A DNA stretch of 64,000 bases, taken from positions 806,001 to 870,000 of the forward strand of contig AP024889.1 in the NCBI GenBank assembly GCA_024347015.1, read 5' to 3'. Positions within the stretch are counted from its first letter, which is position 1, and every line of letters begins with the position of its first letter. The stretch comes from Vibrio pectenicida (GTDB lineage Bacteria; Pseudomonadota; Gammaproteobacteria; Enterobacterales; Vibrionaceae). Position numbers and translations under genes: made by a program. A model generated the notes under the pieces. The model had not been told where the DNA came from and did no database searches. It worked only from the letters and a program-made list of their open reading frames with translations. Positions 18,739-28,360 of this stretch are shown here, one piece after another.

Positions 18739-18815
18739 TCTGCTTCTCTGGTTTTCTTTGCCTTTTAGTAGACTATCATTTTATACCATGAAAGTTTGAG
18801 ATGGAGATGGGGCTT

Positions 18816-19742
18816 ATGTCGGGTATTCTTGATTCGGTGAATCAGCGCACGCAACTCGTCGGTCAAAACCGATTGGAACTTTTAACATTTCGCTTGATGG
18901 GGCGGCAGCGATACGGTATTAACGTATTCAAGGTAAAAGAAGTCCTTCAATGCCCTATATTGACAATGATGCCTAATTTACACCCTTTGGTTAAAGGGGT
19001 TGCTCATATTCGTGGTCAAACTGTGTCTGTGATTGACATGAGCTTGGCTATAGGAGGAAGACCCACTGAAGATGTTGAGAAAGCGTTTGTTGTTATTGCT
19101 GAATTTAACCGAACAATTCAGGCGTTTTTGGTGACTTCGGTTGAACGTATTATCAATATGCATTGGGAGGCAATTCTGCCTCCACCTGACGGTACTGGTA
19201 AAGGAAATTACCTTACGGCAGTAACAAATATCGATAATGAACTTGTTGAAATACTCGATGTTGAAAAAATTCTAATGGAGATTTCACCCATTGATGAAAC
19301 AATGGATTCTTCTATTGGGGAAGAAATTGCTCAAGTTCAGTCGGAAAAAGAAGTGGTTCGTCGTATACTTATAGCCGATGACTCCACGGTCGCTCGTAAG
19401 CAAGTCGAACGTGCTGTAATATCAATTGGTTTTGATGTCGTCTCCGCCAAAGATGGTAAAGATGCATATGACAAGCTGGTTGAAATGGCTGCTGAAGGCA
19501 GTATATATGAACAAATATCATTAGTCATTTCAGATATTGAGATGCCGGAGATGGACGGTTATACATTGACTGCCGAAGTCCGACGCAATCCGGATCTGAA
19601 GGATTTATATGTTATTCTTCACTCATCACTCAGTGGTGTTTTTAACCAAGCTATGGTTGAACGGGTTGGGGCCAATGCTTTCATTCCTAAATTTAACCCT
19701 GATGAGCTTGGTAATGCAGTGAAAACTGCGCTTACTGATTAA
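18816..19742 (+). CDS. cheV: CheV, CheW-receiver chemotaxis coupling protein
   Basis: Residues about 1-160 form a CheW-like domain (NRLELLTFRLMGRQRYGINVFKVKEV), and about 175-305 form a receiver domain with the phospho-acceptor Asp in LVISDIEMPEMDGY. CheV couples receptors to CheA and is tuned by phosphorylation. Three ATGs are in frame; I chose 18816 because the protein then begins MSGILDSV like other vibrio CheV proteins and a GGAGATGGGG sequence precedes it. cheR follows after 10 bp. Confidence 0.93.
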   Translation: MSGILDSVNQRTQLVGQNRLELLTFRLMGRQRYGINVFKVKEVLQCPILTMMPNLHPLVKGVAHIRGQTVSVIDMSLAIGGRPTEDVEKAFVVIAEFNRTIQAFLVTSVERIINMHWEAILPPPDGTGKGNYLTAVTNIDNELVEILDVEKILMEISPIDETMDSSIGEEIAQVQSEKEVVRRILIADDSTVARKQVERAVISIGFDVVSAKDGKDAYDKLVEMAAEGSIYEQISLVISDIEMPEMDGYTLTAEVRRNPDLKDLYVILHSSLSGVFNQAMVERVGANAFIPKFNPDELGNAVKTALTD

Positions 19743-19752
19743 AGAGAAATAA

Positions 19753-20580
19753 ATGACAGCGATAACTATAAGCGATCAAGAATATCGCGACTTCAGCCGC
19801 TTCTTAGAATCTCAATGTGGTATTGTCTTAGGTGACAGTAAACAATATCTGGTGAGGAGTCGCTTAAGTCCTTTAGTAACAAAGTTTAAGCTGAGTTCTT
19901 TGTCGGATTTGCTAAAAGATGTTGTTACTGGGCGCAACAGAGACCTTCGTGTTGCGGCGGTAGACGCAATGACAACCAACGAGACCTTGTGGTTTCGAGA
20001 TACGTATCCATTTGAAGTGCTGGCGAATAAGCTTTTACCTGAAGCCGCAGAAACGAAAAGGCCGATTAAAATATGGTCAGCGGCAAGTTCATCTGGTCAA
20101 GAGCCCTACTCTATGGCGATGACGATTCTGGAAACGCAACAGCGTAAACCTGGCTTGATACCCAATGTTGCGGTTACTGCTACGGATATATCAGCTAGCA
20201 TGCTCGATATGTGTCGAGAAGGTATATACGATAATTTAGCCTTGGGGCGTGGTTTGTCACCCGAGCGCAGAAAAAATTTCTTTGAAGATGTTGATGATGG
20301 AAGGATGAAAGTTAAGGATAATGTTAAACGGCTAGTTAATTTTCGTCCTCAAAACTTGATGGAAAGTTATGCACTTCTAGGAAAGTTTGACATTATCTTT
20401 TGCCGCAATGTACTTATATATTTTTCGCCAGATATGAAATCTCAAGTGTTAAATCAAATGGCAAGTAGTTTAAACCCAGGTGGTCATCTATTGTTAGGTG
20501 CGTCAGAGTCTTTGACAGGGCTAACAGACTGCTTCGAAATGGTTCGTTGTAATCCAGGGATTATTTATAAGCTTAAATAA
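19753..20580 (+). CDS. cheR: CheR, chemoreceptor methyltransferase
   Basis: A 275-residue enzyme that transfers methyl groups from S-adenosylmethionine to receptor glutamates. The N-terminal helical domain (FSRFLESQCGIVLGDSKQYLV) precedes the SAM-binding domain with TNETLWFRD, IWSAASSSGQEPYS, TATDIS and FCRNVLIYF. It is transcribed with cheV next to the flagellar operon, as in other vibrios. A 23-bp perfect hairpin follows its stop after 4 bp. Confidence 0.96.
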   Translation: MTAITISDQEYRDFSRFLESQCGIVLGDSKQYLVRSRLSPLVTKFKLSSLSDLLKDVVTGRNRDLRVAAVDAMTTNETLWFRDTYPFEVLANKLLPEAAETKRPIKIWSAASSSGQEPYSMAMTILETQQRKPGLIPNVAVTATDISASMLDMCREGIYDNLALGRGLSPERRKNFFEDVDDGRMKVKDNVKRLVNFRPQNLMESYALLGKFDIIFCRNVLIYFSPDMKSQVLNQMASSLNPGGHLLLGASESLTGLTDCFEMVRCNPGIIYKLK

Positions 20581-20584
20581 CATA

Positions 20585-20633
20585 TTATAAACCGACTGAG
20601 CCCAGCATTATGCTGGGCTCAGTCGGTTTATAA
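20585..20633. terminator. 23-bp perfect hairpin after cheR
   Basis: Two exactly complementary 23-base arms (20585-20607 and 20611-20633) flank a 3-base loop TTA. The core is ACTGAGCCCAGCA/TGCTGGGCTCAGT. It is a strong structure in both directions but has no T-tract. It separates cheVR from flgB. Confidence 0.8.
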
Positions 20634-20673
20634 GTCTCTATATGAGGTCTAGCGTATATTCTAATTTTGTTAT

Positions 20674-20690
20674 TTGGCGTATAAATTGCT
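20674..20690 (+). promoter_or_regulatory. Sigma-54 promoter P1 of the flgB operon
   Basis: TTGGCGTATAAATTGCT: the invariant GG (20676-20677) and GC (20688-20689) are exactly ten bases apart, with good TTGGC and TTGC boxes. It lies about 100 bp before flgB. In vibrios this operon is sigma-54/FlrC-dependent. Confidence 0.7.
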
Positions 20691-20729
20691 GTTAAATATA
20701 CCAACAAGTAAATTAGGTTAGGTAAAAAG

Positions 20730-20746
20730 TTGGTATATTAATTGCT
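20730..20746 (+). promoter_or_regulatory. Sigma-54 promoter P2 of the flgB operon
   Basis: TTGGTATATTAATTGCT, GG at 20732-20733 and GC at 20744-20745. Its -24 box forms one arm of an inverted repeat (ATATACCAAC at 20696-20705, GTTGGTATAT at 20729-20738). Confidence 0.65.
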
Positions 20747-20790
20747 TTTATATCTAATAATATCGGTCATTTCTTTTTGTAGAGGTTAAC

Positions 20791-21186
20791 ATGGCTATAT
20801 CTTTCAATAACGCATTAGGTATCCACCAATACACGGTGGGAGTGCGCTCACGCAATGCTGAGGTTATATCCACAAACATTGCTCAAGCCAACACACCAGG
20901 CTTTAAATCGAAGGGTATGGACTTTCAAAGGGCATTGCAAGCGGCAACATCAGAGGCAAGTATAGGTCTTAGCCGCACTGATGGTCGGCATATTCCTGCC
21001 TCTACTCAAGTGACTGGGGAAATGTTATATCGACTTCCAACACAGCCGGACACGGGTGATGGAAATACAGTAGATGTTGATTTGGAGCGTAACTTATTTA
21101 TGCAAAATCAAATCAGGCACCAAGCGTCGTTGGATTTCCTGGGTAGTAAATTCAGGAATTTAACCAAGGCAATTAAAGGGGATTAA
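20791..21186 (+). CDS. flgB: FlgB, proximal rod protein
   Basis: A 131-residue rod subunit. The N-terminal rod/hook motif (NAEVISTNIAQANTPGFKSKGMDF) and C-terminal helical region (VDVDLERNLFMQNQIRHQASLDFL) are intact. It is exported by the flagellar type III system. First gene of flgBCDE; flgC starts 4 bp after its stop. Confidence 0.96.
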   Translation: MAISFNNALGIHQYTVGVRSRNAEVISTNIAQANTPGFKSKGMDFQRALQAATSEASIGLSRTDGRHIPASTQVTGEMLYRLPTQPDTGDGNTVDVDLERNLFMQNQIRHQASLDFLGSKFRNLTKAIKGD

Positions 21187-21190
21187 TTAG

Positions 21191-21607
21191 ATGAGCCTAT
21201 TTAATGTATTCAACGTGACTGGTTCTGCAATGAGTGCTGAATCTGTTCGTTTAAATACCACCTCGAGTAACTTGGCTAATGCTGACAGTGTGTCTAGTTC
21301 TGCTCAAGATACCTACAAGGCACGTCACGCTGTGTTTGGTGCCGAACTAAGTAAAGCTAAATATGGTCGTGAACATACGGTACCGGTACAAGTTTTAGGT
21401 ATTGTTGAAAGTAACAAGCCACTTGATGCTGAGTACAACCCCGAACACCCACTCGCTAACGATGACGGCTATATTTATAAGCCGAATGTTAATGTGATGG
21501 AAGAAATGGCGAACATGATATCTGCTTCTCGTTCATATCAAACGAATGTACAAGTTGCAGATGCTAGTAAACAAATGCTGCTGCGTACGCTGCAGATGGG
21601 TCAATAA
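21191..21607 (+). CDS. flgC: FlgC, proximal rod protein
   Basis: A 138-residue rod subunit with the family motif NTTSSNLANADSVSSS near residue 20 and the C-terminal signature NVNVMEEMANMISASRSYQTNVQV. It assembles next to FlgB between the MS ring and the distal rod. Confidence 0.96.
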   Translation: MSLFNVFNVTGSAMSAESVRLNTTSSNLANADSVSSSAQDTYKARHAVFGAELSKAKYGREHTVPVQVLGIVESNKPLDAEYNPEHPLANDDGYIYKPNVNVMEEMANMISASRSYQTNVQVADASKQMLLRTLQMGQ

Positions 21608-21623
21608 GGATAGGAGGTAACTT

Positions 21624-22337
21624 ATGGCTGGGGACATTAATAATAATGTTGGTCAAAGCGGCTTGTCCTATGTTGACCAGCTTAAACGGCTTCAAGACAA
21701 TAGCAAGCCAGATGAGATAACAGGTAAGCAAGATCTTAAACAGGAAGATTTCTTATCTTTGCTTACTAAGCAGCTTTCTCAACAAGATCCGTTTAAGCCG
21801 GTTAGCAATGACCAAATGATTGCCCAAATGGCGTCGTTTGCGACGGTAGATGGCATCGGTAAAATGAATAATCAGTTTGAAACATTGAATTCATCGATGA
21901 CATCGAGTCAAGCACTTCAGGCATCATCACTTGTAGGTCGGGATGTTCTTATTCCAGGCTCTTCCGGTGTGAAGACTAGTGAAGGTCCTATGTCTGCTAT
22001 GGTAAAACTCCCTCAAGCTGTCGATAATTTGATGGTTCGAGTTGAGAATCAGATGGGACAACTGCTCCGTACCTTTGACGTAGGCTCTAAACCAGGTGGT
22101 GACAGTCGCGTTGTTTGGGATGGCAAAGATCAAAACGGTAATCCATTGCCGGCTGGCAAATACAATGTGAAAGCTTCGGGTTTGTTGGACGGGCAGTCGA
22201 AAGAATTTGAAGTTTCGACTTACGCAAATGTAAATAGCGTTTTACTTGGAAACGGCAATGGTAACGTACTACTCAATCTAGCTGGTTTTGAATCGCCAGT
22301 TCGACTTGCTGAAGTACTAGAAGTTGGAAAGGCGTAA
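21624..22337 (+). CDS. flgD: FlgD, hook-cap protein
   Basis: A 237-residue scaffold protein. The N-terminal signature KQDLKQEDFLSLLTKQLSQQDP (about 33-54) and NDQMIAQMASFATVDGI are present, followed by the FlgD Ig-like/tudor region (VVWDGKDQNGNPLPAGKYNVK). FlgD caps the growing hook. AGGATAGGAGGTAACTT precedes the ATG. Confidence 0.96.
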   Translation: MAGDINNNVGQSGLSYVDQLKRLQDNSKPDEITGKQDLKQEDFLSLLTKQLSQQDPFKPVSNDQMIAQMASFATVDGIGKMNNQFETLNSSMTSSQALQASSLVGRDVLIPGSSGVKTSEGPMSAMVKLPQAVDNLMVRVENQMGQLLRTFDVGSKPGGDSRVVWDGKDQNGNPLPAGKYNVKASGLLDGQSKEFEVSTYANVNSVLLGNGNGNVLLNLAGFESPVRLAEVLEVGKA

Positions 22338-22367
22338 TTATTACGCTAGCTAGATAGGAGATTTGGA

Positions 22368-23672
22368 ATGTCTTATGTTGCATTAAGCGGTTTATCCGCT
22401 GCTCAGTTAGATCTGAATACAACCAGTAATAATATTGCTAACGCCGCCACCTATGGTTTTAAAGAATCACGGGCGGAGTTTGGAGATGTTTATTCTAACT
22501 CATTGTTCACTCATGCGAAAACGACACCGGGTCAAGGTGTGCAGGCATCAAAAGTTGCCCAGCAGTTTCATGAGGGATCAAGTATTTATACCAACAACCC
22601 AATGGACCTTAGAATTTCTGGGACAGGTTTTTTCTCTGTCGCCAAAGATCGCTTGCAGCCAGCAACAAATGAGCTGACACGAAACGGTTCATTTCACTTG
22701 AACAAAAACAATTACATGGTTACAGCGAATGATGAGTTTTTGTTGGGGTACCAAGTCAATAAAGATACTGGTGATGTATTATCCTATGAGGCTTCACCTA
22801 TCAATATTCCTAAAGAGTTTGGTAAGCCAAAACAGACATCGAATATTGAGGTCGGTTTTAATCTACCAGCAGGCGCTCCTTTAAAAGATCCAGCTTTGTT
22901 TGATATTACAGACCCTGAAACTTATAACCGTTCTACTTCTTCGTCTATCTACGATTCGATGGGACAATCTTACAAACTGACGTCTTACTACCTTAAAGAC
23001 GCGACTCAACCTAATACATGGTTAACCTATTATACTATCACAGATACTGATGGCGAGAAACCCATCAATATTGTTGGTGGGGATGCAACGTCACCAACAG
23101 GGCAAGTTGGACACACAATGAGGTTCAACAATGATGGTACTTTAGCTAGCATTAATAATAACCAAGATATAGTCACTGAGGCTCTGGGTACAGGAGCTAA
23201 TCCAATTAACTTAAATGGTGCAGATGAAACTCAAATCTTGGCATTTGGACTAAAAGACGCGACACAATTTGCCGCTCCATTTGAGTTAACCAAATTTGAT
23301 GAAGATGGTGCCACAACAGGTTTCTTAACCAAAGTTGATTTTGATGAAAATGGCAGTGTTTTAGGGACTTATTCTAATGGTGAGAATATTACTTTAGGAC
23401 GGGTTGCTTTGGTGCGTGTGGCTAATGAACAAGGCCTTGATAAAAAGGGTAGCACCCAGTGGGATTCTACGCAGTTTTCGGGTTCTAAGATTTGGGGTGA
23501 ATCTAATAAAGGGTCATTCGGTAGTGTTTCGAGTGGTACCTTGGAACAATCTAATATTGATATGACCCAAGAGTTGGTTGATTTGATTACAGCCCAACGG
23601 AACTTCCAGGCAAACTCACGTTCTTTGGAAGTTCATAATCAAACCCAACAGAATATTTTGCAGATTCGTTAA
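22368..23672 (+). CDS. flgE: FlgE, hook protein
   Basis: A 434-residue hook subunit. The N-terminus is SYVALSGLSAAQLDLNTTSNNIANAATYGFK and the C-terminus ends with the polymerisation helix NIDMTQELVDLITAQRNFQANSRSLE. The variable middle contains the exposed domain. A hairpin (23716-23742) and a sigma-54 site before flgF separate it from flgFGHIJ. Confidence 0.96.
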   Translation: MSYVALSGLSAAQLDLNTTSNNIANAATYGFKESRAEFGDVYSNSLFTHAKTTPGQGVQASKVAQQFHEGSSIYTNNPMDLRISGTGFFSVAKDRLQPATNELTRNGSFHLNKNNYMVTANDEFLLGYQVNKDTGDVLSYEASPINIPKEFGKPKQTSNIEVGFNLPAGAPLKDPALFDITDPETYNRSTSSSIYDSMGQSYKLTSYYLKDATQPNTWLTYYTITDTDGEKPINIVGGDATSPTGQVGHTMRFNNDGTLASINNNQDIVTEALGTGANPINLNGADETQILAFGLKDATQFAAPFELTKFDEDGATTGFLTKVDFDENGSVLGTYSNGENITLGRVALVRVANEQGLDKKGSTQWDSTQFSGSKIWGESNKGSFGSVSSGTLEQSNIDMTQELVDLITAQRNFQANSRSLEVHNQTQQNILQIR

Positions 23673-23715
23673 GACCATTTGTAAAATTTTAAGACATCCC
23701 GCATTTCAAGTACGG

Positions 23716-23742
23716 ATAAGCTGGTGGCAATAGCCAGCTTAT
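23716..23742 (+). terminator. Hairpin after flgE
   Basis: ATAAGCTGG-N9-CCAGCTTAT, a 9-bp perfect stem 43 bp beyond flgE, without a T-tract. It may stop or pause transcription, or protect the 3' end of the flgBCDE message. Confidence 0.5.
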
Positions 23743-23833
23743 GACCTTGCCACCTCCGGCAAATCATTTCATATCTCTTCCCTCCCTTCAAACAATTTTA
23801 ATATAAGTTCATGATTTTATATCACTTTACGAC

Positions 23834-23851
23834 ATGGCGTGATATTTGCTT
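23834..23851 (+). promoter_or_regulatory. Sigma-54 promoter of flgFGHIJ
   Basis: ATGGCGTGATATTTGCTT: GG at 23836-23837 and GC at 23848-23849 with ten bases between, 34 bp before the flgF start. It supports a separate flgFGHIJ transcription unit. Confidence 0.72.
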
Positions 23852-23884
23852 TGTTTAAGGTAATTGTGATTGTAGGAGCAAATT

Positions 23885-24634
23885 ATGGATCGTGCATTGT
23901 TTCTTGCTATGAGTGGTGCTAAGCAGAATATGCAGGCTATGCAGCTTAGAGCTAATAACTTGGCAAATGTTGGTACGACCGGTTTTCGAGCTGATTTAGC
24001 GCAGGCCCGCTCTATGCAAGCATATGGCGAAGGTATGCCTAGTCGAGTTTTTAGTATGACGGAGCGTCCTGGGCACAATTTTCAACAAGGTAGTGTCATC
24101 ACTACTGGTCGAAGTTTAGATGTTACTATCCAAGATCAAGGCTGGATTGCGGTTCTTGACAGTATGGGTAAAGAAGGATTGACCAGAAACGGTAATATGA
24201 ATATTGATGTTAATGGTTTACTTACGACTGGTGGGGGTAATTTAGTACTAGGCGAAACAGGTGCACCAATCACTGTACCAATCCCCGTGAGTAAAATTGA
24301 AGTGGGTAGTGATGGAACTATTTCAGTTGTCCCTCAAGGAGCTCCAGCAGACGCTATTGAAATTGTTGATCGTATTAAGCTAACGAGTACTAACAACCGC
24401 TCACTTTATAAAGATGTGAATGGAGTCTTTCGTTCCAAGGATCCAAATGTGGCATATGAAATGGATGCCAATGTTAAGCTGCTAACTGGTGCTCTGGAAG
24501 GCAGTAACGTCAATGCTATCGGGGAAATGACCAATCTAATTGACCTTCAACGTCAGTTTGAAATGCAGGTCAAAATGATGAGTACAGCTGAAGATATGGA
24601 CAAAGCGTCAGATTCTTTGCTTCGTATGAGTTAA
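23885..24634 (+). CDS. flgF: FlgF, proximal rod protein
   Basis: A 249-residue rod protein with the N-terminal motif LRANNLANVGTTGFRADLA, the central D1-like region (GWIAVLDSMGKEGLTRNGNM) and the C-terminal helix NAIGEMTNLIDLQRQFEMQVK. TGTAGGAGCAAATT precedes the ATG. Confidence 0.96.
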   Translation: MDRALFLAMSGAKQNMQAMQLRANNLANVGTTGFRADLAQARSMQAYGEGMPSRVFSMTERPGHNFQQGSVITTGRSLDVTIQDQGWIAVLDSMGKEGLTRNGNMNIDVNGLLTTGGGNLVLGETGAPITVPIPVSKIEVGSDGTISVVPQGAPADAIEIVDRIKLTSTNNRSLYKDVNGVFRSKDPNVAYEMDANVKLLTGALEGSNVNAIGEMTNLIDLQRQFEMQVKMMSTAEDMDKASDSLLRMS

Positions 24635-24656
24635 CCAAAGGATTAGGAGAGAAGAT

Positions 24657-25445
24657 ATGCATCCGGCATTATGGGTAAGTAAAACGGGCTTAGATGCCCA
24701 GCAAACTAATATACAAACAATTTCAAACAACCTCGCGAATGCATCTACTGTTGGGTATAAGAAGAGCCGTGCTGTGTTTGAAGATTTATTTTACCAAAAT
24801 ATCAATCAGCCAGGTGGGCAATCTTCACAAAATACTGAGTTACCGAGTGGCTTGATGCTAGGAGCTGGGTCAAAGGTAGTTGCTACACAGAAAGTGCATA
24901 CACAGGGTAATACGCAAACTACGAATAATAGCCTAGACATGATGGTTGAAGGTGACGGCTTTTTCCAAATCTTGATGCCAGATGGCAACATTGGCTACAG
25001 TCGAAATGGTCAGTTTACCGTAAATGACGAAGGGATTATTGTAACTTCTGGTGCAGGCTATTCACTTGAACCAGAAATCGCTATTCCCGAAGACGCTATA
25101 AGCATTACAGTTGGAACGGATGGTGAGGTTTCGGTTCGAATACGAGGTCAACAAGAAAACCAAGTGCTGGGGCAGATAACAACCGTCGATTTTATTAATC
25201 CAGGTGGTCTTGAGCCCATTGGACAGAACTTGTATCTACCTACTGGGGCAAGTGGTGATCCTCAAGAGGGGGTACCGGGTTTTGATGGGTTTGGTGATAT
25301 TCGTCAATCCATGTTAGAAACATCTAATGTCAATGTGACAGAAGAGCTGGTCAATATGATTGAAGCTCAACGTGTCTATGAAATGAACTCTAAAGTTATT
25401 TCAGCAGTTGATAAAATGATGAGCTTTGTAAATCAACAATTATAA
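24657..25445 (+). CDS. flgG: FlgG, distal rod protein
   Basis: A 262-residue rod protein, the usual length. NNLANASTVGYKKSRAVFEDLFYQ and the C-terminal signature NVNVTEELVNMIEAQRVYEMNSKVI are intact. FlgG forms the distal rod crossing the periplasm to the hook. Confidence 0.97.
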   Translation: MHPALWVSKTGLDAQQTNIQTISNNLANASTVGYKKSRAVFEDLFYQNINQPGGQSSQNTELPSGLMLGAGSKVVATQKVHTQGNTQTTNNSLDMMVEGDGFFQILMPDGNIGYSRNGQFTVNDEGIIVTSGAGYSLEPEIAIPEDAISITVGTDGEVSVRIRGQQENQVLGQITTVDFINPGGLEPIGQNLYLPTGASGDPQEGVPGFDGFGDIRQSMLETSNVNVTEELVNMIEAQRVYEMNSKVISAVDKMMSFVNQQL

Positions 25446-25469
25446 ACCTGAGGTAATGAGGAGATTGTT

Positions 25470-26249
25470 ATGAATCGTTTACTGACCATTATTTCACTAG
25501 TTTTACTTTCAGGTTGCTCGATGTTGGAAGCTCCGATTGAAACCTCTGATATTGTTCAAGGTACCACTACAGTGGACGCTGTTGAAGGCGATAAATCAGA
25601 GGAGGAGAGCTCAGGTATTATTGATACATTGCGTGGTAGAACCGACCCGCTTGCAGGAGACCCTGCATGGGCACCTATTCACCCGAAACATAAACCAGAA
25701 CATTATGCGGCAGAAACAGGGTCGTTATTTAACATTTCTCACGCAACCAGTTTGTATGATGATTCTAAGCCTCGTGATATTGGTGATATTATTACTGTTA
25801 CTCTGGATGAAAACACAAAGGCTGCAAAAAGTGCGGATGCGGATCTTTCGAAAAATAATGATGCATCAATGGATCCACTCGAAGTTGGTGGCCAGCAACT
25901 CAATATTGGGGATTATAATTTTTCCTACAATTTGAGTAATGACAACTCGTTTAGTGGCAGTGCTGCGGCTAATCAAAGCAATAGTATTTCTGGTTCGATT
26001 ACCGTTGAAGTTATTGAGGTTTTAGCAAATGGGAACCTTGTTATCCGAGGTGAAAAGTGGCTGTCTCTTAATACTGGAGATGAGTATATTAGACTTAGTG
26101 GTACCATACGATCAGATGATATTTCTCATGAAAATACAATAGCATCAAATCGTATTTCTAACGCTAGAATTCAATATTCAGGTACTGGTACTCAACAAGA
26201 TATGCAAGAACCTGGATTTTTGGCACGATTCTTTAATGTTGCTCTTTAA
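25470..26249 (+). CDS. flgH: FlgH, L-ring lipoprotein
   Basis: A 259-residue lipoprotein with lipobox LLSGC (Cys at about 16) and the FlgH core ([44 protein letters not shown]). It forms the L ring in the outer membrane. TGAGGAGATTGTT precedes the ATG. Confidence 0.96.
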   Translation: MNRLLTIISLVLLSGCSMLEAPIETSDIVQGTTTVDAVEGDKSEEESSGIIDTLRGRTDPLAGDPAWAPIHPKHKPEHYAAETGSLFNISHATSLYDDSKPRDIGDIITVTLDENTKAAKSADADLSKNNDASMDPLEVGGQQLNIGDYNFSYNLSNDNSFSGSAAANQSNSISGSITVEVIEVLANGNLVIRGEKWLSLNTGDEYIRLSGTIRSDDISHENTIASNRISNARIQYSGTGTQQDMQEPGFLARFFNVAL

Positions 26250-26301
26250 AACTTACTAAAGTCGAAGTTTTGGCGCTATGGTATCGAGTGAAGGTAACCT
26301 A

Positions 26302-27393
26302 ATGAAAATATTAATACTACTACTGACTTGCATTACAATGGTTTCGACGCAAGCCTATGGCGCACGGATTAAAGATATCTCGCAAGTGGCTGGTGTACGA
26401 GCAAACCAGCTAGTTGGGTATGGTTTAGTAACGGGATTACCAGGGACTGGTGAGTCTACTCCTTTTACTGACCAAAGTTTTAATGCCATGCTAGAGAATT
26501 TTGGGATCCAGCTTCCGGCGGGTACTAAACCAAAATCAAAAAATGTAGCCGCAGTGATTATCACTGCTGAACTCGCGGCATTTGCTAAGCAAGGACAAAC
26601 GATTGATGTGACTGTTACTTCTATTGGTGCTGCAAAGAGTCTTCGTGGTGGAACATTGATGCAGACCATGCTCAAAGGGGTTGATGGGCAAATTTATGCC
26701 GTTGCACAGGGCAATTTAGTGGTCAGTGGCTTTAGTGCAACCGGTGCAGATGGCTCAAAGATCGTTGGTAATAACCCTACAGCAGGCATGATATCTAATG
26801 GAGCGATAGTCGAACGAGAAATACCTTCACCATTTGGTCGCAGTGACTACATCACGTTTAATTTGCTTGAGTCGGATTTTACAACCGCTCAGCGTATGGC
26901 CGACGCAGTTAATAACTTTTTAGGTCCTCAAATGGCACAGCCAATTGATGCGACGTCGGTCAGAGTTCGCGCTCCACGTGATGTGTCTCAGCGAGTCTCT
27001 TTTCTTTCTGCGATTGAGAACCTAGAGTTCGATCCAGCGGAAGGCTCTGCCAAAATTATCGTAAATTCTCGTACAGGCACCATTGTGGTTGGTAAGCATG
27101 TGCGCTTGAAACCAGCAGCTGTGACTCATGGCGGAATGACAGTAGCCATCAAAGAAAATCTTAATGTTAGCCAACCTAATGCATTTGGGGGGGGGGAAAC
27201 CGTTGTGACACCGGATACCGATATTGAAGTGACAGAAAAGCAGGGGAAAATGTTTAAATTTGAACCTGGCTTAACACTTGATGATCTCGTACGTGCGGTC
27301 AACGAAGTTGGAGCAGCGCCATCCGATTTGATGGCTATTCTACAAGCATTGAAGCAGGCTGGGGCCATCGAAGGCCAGTTGATTGTAATCTAG
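26302..27393 (+). CDS. flgI: FlgI, P-ring protein
   Basis: A 363-residue periplasmic protein. I start at the ATG at 26302 because it follows AAGGTAACCTA and yields a signal peptide ([20 protein letters not shown]); the in-frame ATG at 26278 adds eight polar residues. The core is standard ([27 protein letters not shown]-like repeats, TPDTDIEV). A run of ten Gs at 27187-27196 encodes the Gly-Gly-Gly of NAFGGGE and could slip to give frameshifted FlgI. Confidence 0.95.
   Translation: MKILILLLTCITMVSTQAYGARIKDISQVAGVRANQLVGYGLVTGLPGTGESTPFTDQSFNAMLENFGIQLPAGTKPKSKNVAAVIITAELAAFAKQGQTIDVTVTSIGAAKSLRGGTLMQTMLKGVDGQIYAVAQGNLVVSGFSATGADGSKIVGNNPTAGMISNGAIVEREIPSPFGRSDYITFNLLESDFTTAQRMADAVNNFLGPQMAQPIDATSVRVRAPRDVSQRVSFLSAIENLEFDPAEGSAKIIVNSRTGTIVVGKHVRLKPAAVTHGGMTVAIKENLNVSQPNAFGGGETVVTPDTDIEVTEKQGKMFKFEPGLTLDDLVRAVNEVGAAPSDLMAILQALKQAGAIEGQLIVI
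27187..27196 (+). repeat. G10 homopolymer inside flgI
   Basis: Ten consecutive Gs cover three GGG codons plus the first base of GAA. GGG is a rare choice elsewhere in this gene. Homopolymers of this length are prone to slipped-strand changes, here switching FlgI off or on. Confidence 0.8.
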
Positions 27394-27401
27394 GGGGCAG
27401 C

Positions 27402-28316
27402 ATGATTAATAATGGTAAGGATGTTGGGTTTATCCATGATATCGCCAATCTCGATAAACTCCGCCGGCAAGCAGTTGATGGTGATGAAAGCAGCGAAAAA
27501 GAAGCCTTGAGTGCTGCAGCAAAGCAATTTGAGTCTATTTTTACTTCCATGCTGTTTAAGTCAATGAGAGATGCTAACTCAACATTCGAATCTGGATTGA
27601 TGGATAGCAAAAATCAGCAGTTTTATCGTCAAATGATGGATGAGCAGATGGCAAGTGAACTGAGTGCTACTGGCTCTCTAGGCTTAGCTGATATGATAGT
27701 TGCTCAGCTATCTTCGGGTTCAGTTGAAAATTCTAACGCAGCTGCTCGAGAAGTAAACTTTGAAGCTATGATGAGTAAGATTGATGGTATTCGTCAATCT
27801 GGATACGTATCCAGATCAGCACCCATAGAGCGGGCTCAAAGAGCAGAAGCGGAACCTTTTGACTCTCCACAATCATTTGTTATTACAATGAAACCTTATG
27901 CAGAAAAAGCAGCGAGTGCACTTGGTGTCGATTCTTCACTTTTATTGGCTCAAGCAGCCTTGGAAACTGGCTGGGGGCAAAAAGTAATTGGTAATAGCCG
28001 TGGAAGTAGCCATAACTTGTTCAATATCAAAGCTGACAAAAAGTGGGCTGGAGATAAAGTCGCCAGTCAAACGCTAGAATATCATCAAGGTATTCCAGTC
28101 AAAGAAAGTGCTGCGTTTAGATCATACTCGAATTTTGAGGATAGCTTTAACGATTACGTCCGTTTTTTAAATGAAAACCCTCGGTATAATGCTGCTCTTC
28201 GTCATCAAGGAAGTGATGAGCAGTTTATTAATGGTATCCATCAAGCGGGTTATGCAACGGATCCTGCTTATGCTGATAAGGTCTTAAGAGTTAAAGCTAA
28301 AATCGAACAGATGTAA
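27402..28316 (+). CDS. flgJ: FlgJ, rod cap and peptidoglycan hydrolase
   Basis: A 304-residue bifunctional protein. The N-terminal half is the rod-capping domain (AAAKQFESIFTSMLFKSMRDAN). The C-terminal half, from about 155, is a glucosaminidase domain of the LytF/FlgJ type (LLLAQAALETGWGQKVIGNSRG; HNLFNIKADKKW). It opens the cell wall for the growing rod. It is the last gene of flgFGHIJ. Confidence 0.96.
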   Translation: MINNGKDVGFIHDIANLDKLRRQAVDGDESSEKEALSAAAKQFESIFTSMLFKSMRDANSTFESGLMDSKNQQFYRQMMDEQMASELSATGSLGLADMIVAQLSSGSVENSNAAAREVNFEAMMSKIDGIRQSGYVSRSAPIERAQRAEAEPFDSPQSFVITMKPYAEKAASALGVDSSLLLAQAALETGWGQKVIGNSRGSSHNLFNIKADKKWAGDKVASQTLEYHQGIPVKESAAFRSYSNFEDSFNDYVRFLNENPRYNAALRHQGSDEQFINGIHQAGYATDPAYADKVLRVKAKIEQM

Positions 28317-28360
28317 ATAGATGGATGAACAATCAAAAGAGAAGGAATATGATAGTCGTT

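Noticed and set aside
18739..18815. Sigma-54 promoter between flgA and cheV
   Set aside because: The best match (TCTGGTTTTCTTTGCC) has only eight bases between GG and GC instead of ten.
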